Shown here one piece after another: positions 4,620 through 6,290 of a DNA stretch of 6,290 bases. The stretch is from an uncultured Clostridia bacterium (GTDB taxonomy: Bacteria > Bacillota_A > Clostridia > Oscillospirales > Oscillospiraceae). The stretch lies in assembly GCA_947167435.1 (NCBI GenBank), contig CAMVIC010000097.1, positions 1 to 6,290 on the forward strand. The letters are read 5' to 3'. The position numbers and the translations under genes are program-made. Each line of letters opens with the position of its first letter. Positions within the stretch are counted from its first letter, which is position 1. The notes below the pieces were generated by a model. That model saw nothing but the letters and a program-made list of their open reading frames with translations. It did not search any database and was not told the DNA's origin.

Positions 4620-5237
4620 ATGCCCGGAACCTGCATCATCATCTCCGGCGGAGATTTCTCCCCGATTCCCGCTCCCGGCCCGTCGGACTTTGTCATCGCC
4701 TGCGACCGGGGCTATCTGCACGCCCTGCGCTGCGGCATCCGGCCGGACCTGGTGGTCAGCGACTTCGATTCCTACGACGGCGCCGTCGACCCGGAGATTC
4801 CGGTGAATCGCTTCCGCTCCGAAAAGGACGATACCGACACCATGATCGCCATCCGCAGCGCCGCCGAAAAGGGCTTTGACCGGGTCCGCCTGTACTGTGC
4901 CCTTGGCGGCCGGCTGGACCACACCCTGGCCAATCTCCAGTCTCTGGTTTTCGCGGAGGAGCACGGCCTGCACGGCAGCATCCACAGCGAGGACACGGTC
5001 ATCCATACCCTTCAGAAGGGCAGCCTCACTCTTCCCCGGCGGGAGGGCTGGGCACTTTCCGTCTTCGCGGCAAAGGACCGCTGCGAGGGTGTGAGCATCC
5101 GGGGTGCCAAGTATCCGGTGGACCACGCCTGCCTCACAAACGGCTTCCCTCTGGGCGTCAGCAACCAGTGGGCGGCGGATGCCGCCACAGTCTCTGTGGA
5201 AAGCGGGATCCTGCTGATCGTGGAAGCAAAGCTATAA
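4620..5237 (+). CDS. thiN: Thiamine pyrophosphokinase
   Basis: A 205-residue cytoplasmic enzyme that transfers pyrophosphate from ATP to thiamine to give thiamine diphosphate, the salvage route to the cofactor. The family motifs are all present: ISGGDFSP near the start, ACDRG (27-31), PDLVVSDFDS (42-51), EKDDTDTM (68-75) with the acidic residues that bind Mg-ATP, ALGGRLDH (94-101), and SNQW (181-184) in the C-terminal beta domain that forms the thiamine site. Length is usual for the bacterial enzyme (about 200-215). The ATG follows AAAGGGGG with nine bases between. The frame is open further upstream to 4479, but that would pass through the promoter and leader and has no ribosome site. It stands alone on the plus strand, convergent with asnA. 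Confidence 0.95.
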   Translation: MPGTCIIISGGDFSPIPAPGPSDFVIACDRGYLHALRCGIRPDLVVSDFDSYDGAVDPEIPVNRFRSEKDDTDTMIAIRSAAEKGFDRVRLYCALGGRLDHTLANLQSLVFAEEHGLHGSIHSEDTVIHTLQKGSLTLPRREGWALSVFAAKDRCEGVSIRGAKYPVDHACLTNGFPLGVSNQWAADAATVSVESGILLIVEAKL

Positions 5238-5253
5238 ATCACCGGGAACGGAA

Positions 5254-5286
5254 AAACCGGGACGGCCTGAACGGTCGTCCCGGTTT
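5254..5286. terminator. Bidirectional intrinsic terminator between thiN and asnA
   Basis: AAACCGGGACG (5254-5264) pairs with CGTCCCGGTTT (5276-5286), and the stem extends inward by G.U and two C-G pairs in plus-strand RNA. A five-base loop caps it. The T run on the plus side is short (GGTTTGTGTTCTGTCT); on the minus side the stem is followed by GGTTTTTCC. It starts 17 bases after the thiN stop and ends 18 bases after (on the minus strand) the asnA stop, so it can serve both convergent genes. Confidence 0.85.
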
Positions 5287-5303
5287 GTGTTCTGTCTGTG
5301 GGA

Positions 5304-6290
5304 TTACAGCAGCATGACGCCGGCCTTTTCGCACGCGTCCACGGTATCCTGGTCCCAGATGGAGGCCTGAACCTCCCCGATGTGGGCCTTGCCCAGCAGC
5401 AGCATGGACAGGCGGGACTGGCCGATGCCGCCGCCGATAGTCAGCGGCAGCTCTCCGTTCAGCAGAGCCTTGTGATAGGGCAGGGCGCGGCGGTCGTCGC
5501 AGCCGGACAGGCGCAGCTGCCGGTCCATGGATTCCGGGTCCACCCGGATGCCCATGGAGGACAGCTCGAAGGCGCAGTCCAGCAGCTCGTTATAGAACAT
5601 GATGTCGCCGTTGAGGGCCCAGTCGTCATAGTCCGGGGCGCGGCCGTCGTGGGGCTTGCCGGATTTCAGCGCGCCGCCGATGCCGATGATGAAGGTGGTT
5701 TTGTGTTCCTTCAGATAGGCGTTCTCCCGCTGCTTGGGCGTGAGATCGGGATAGCGGTCCTCCAGCTCCTGGGCGGTGATGAAGGACACCCGCCGCTCCA
5801 GCTTGCCCAGACGCTGCAGTTGGGGATAGATGGCCTGCATGGTGTCCTGGGTGTCGCACACGGCGCCCACGATATCCATAACCGTCAGCTTCAGATAGTC
5901 CAGATTCCGGTTCTCCGGCAGAATGACCTTCTCCCAGTCCCACTGGTCCACGTACACCGAGTGGAGGTTGTCCAGCTCGTCCTCATCCCGGCGGATGGCG
6001 TTCATGTCGGTATACAGGCCCTTGCCGGGAAAAAAGCCGTAGCGCTTCAGGGCCAGGCGCTTCCACTTGGCCAGGGACTGCACCACCTGGGCCCGGTGAT
6101 TGGAGCGCAGAATGTCAAAGTCCACCGGCCGCTCATAGCCGTTCAGGTTGTCGTTCAATCCGGAGGCCTCGTCCACAAACAGCGGGGCGGACACCCGGTA
6201 CAGGTTCAGCGCCGCGCCGAGCTGGTCCTCAAACAGGCGCTTGAGCAGGCTGATGGCCTTTTGTGTGTCGTAGATACTGAGCAGGCTTTT
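5304..6290 (-). CDS. asnA: Aspartate--ammonia ligase (asparagine synthetase A), 5' end beyond window
   Basis: The frame is open from the window edge (6290) to a TAA at 5304-5306, 328 residues; family length (about 330-340) implies that only some ten N-terminal residues are missing. AsnA makes asparagine from aspartate, ammonia and ATP through an aspartyl-AMP intermediate and is a relative of class II aminoacyl-tRNA synthetases. Visible family motifs in order are YDTQKAIS near the start, SGLNDNLNGYERPVDFD, VQSLAKWKR, GLYTDMNAIRRDED, HSVYVDQWDWE, RAPDYDDW, LNGDIMFYN, FELSSMGIRVD, and the class II motif 3-like GGGIGQSRLSMLLL with IGEVQASIWD. A GTG at 6194 lies inside the conserved LYRVSAPLFVDEAS segment and is an internal valine, not the start. 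The gene converges on thiN. No regulatory region is visible in the window. Confidence 0.97.
   Translation of the reverse strand, partial: KSLLSIYDTQKAISLLKRLFEDQLGAALNLYRVSAPLFVDEASGLNDNLNGYERPVDFDILRSNHRAQVVQSLAKWKRLALKRYGFFPGKGLYTDMNAIRRDEDELDNLHSVYVDQWDWEKVILPENRNLDYLKLTVMDIVGAVCDTQDTMQAIYPQLQRLGKLERRVSFITAQELEDRYPDLTPKQRENAYLKEHKTTFIIGIGGALKSGKPHDGRAPDYDDWALNGDIMFYNELLDCAFELSSMGIRVDPESMDRQLRLSGCDDRRALPYHKALLNGELPLTIGGGIGQSRLSMLLLGKAHIGEVQASIWDQDTVDACEKAGVMLL

Noticed and set aside
1..6290. CRISPR arrays, rRNA, transposons or phage genes
   Set aside because: No regularly spaced repeats, no rRNA sequence and no mobile-element proteins were seen on either strand.

Overview
The window looks like chromosome of a GC-rich member of the Firmicutes, most likely class Clostridia (Oscillospiraceae/Ruminococcaceae type). 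This is inferred from strong Gram-positive Shine-Dalgarno sites (GGAGG), a tRNA with encoded CCA, a Clostridia-style zinc-ribbon/SPFH/TPM gene set and an AsnA-type asparagine synthetase. Nearly everything is on the minus strand; only the thiamine pyrophosphokinase gene is on the plus strand.

Layout, read right to left along the minus strand. (1) 5304-6290: the asparagine synthetase gene asnA, cut off by the window edge and lacking only about 10 N-terminal residues. It converges on the plus-strand thiN (4620-5237), and one strong hairpin (5254-5286) serves both as terminator. (2) 4420-4619: a divergent intergenic region with a tRNA promoter leftward, a thiN promoter rightward, a hairpin between them and a structured thiN leader. 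(3) 4346-4419: tRNA-Gly(CCC), followed by a long hairpin whose G.U pair fits only the minus-strand RNA. (4) 4144-4283: an S-box (SAM-I clan) riboswitch with a visible translational expression platform: one strand can pair either with the Shine-Dalgarno region or with the 5' side of the aptamer. (5) 3749-4136: the gene it controls, an N-formylglutamate amidohydrolase-like gene that has lost its middle and changed frame, so it reads as a pseudogene. (6) 1-3621: a four-gene operon behind a good vegetative promoter (TTGATT-N17-TATATT): SPFH/triple-zinc-ribbon protein, lipoprotein, double-zinc-ribbon membrane protein, and a TPM-domain protein cut off by the left edge.

The left operon matches in content the Bacillus subtilis ydjG-ydjH-ydjI set (zinc-ribbon membrane protein, TPM-type protein, SPFH protein), which works with PspA in the cell-envelope stress response. 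Here no PspA/LiaH-like gene is visible, a lipoprotein gene is inserted, and the gene order differs. The lipoprotein start overlaps the end of the SPFH gene and has no ribosome site of its own, suggesting translational coupling.

The most noteworthy element is the SAM riboswitch with an apparently complete aptamer core and switch in front of a broken amidohydrolase-type gene. It implies that intact relatives may be SAM- or methionine-regulated, a link I do not recognise as established.
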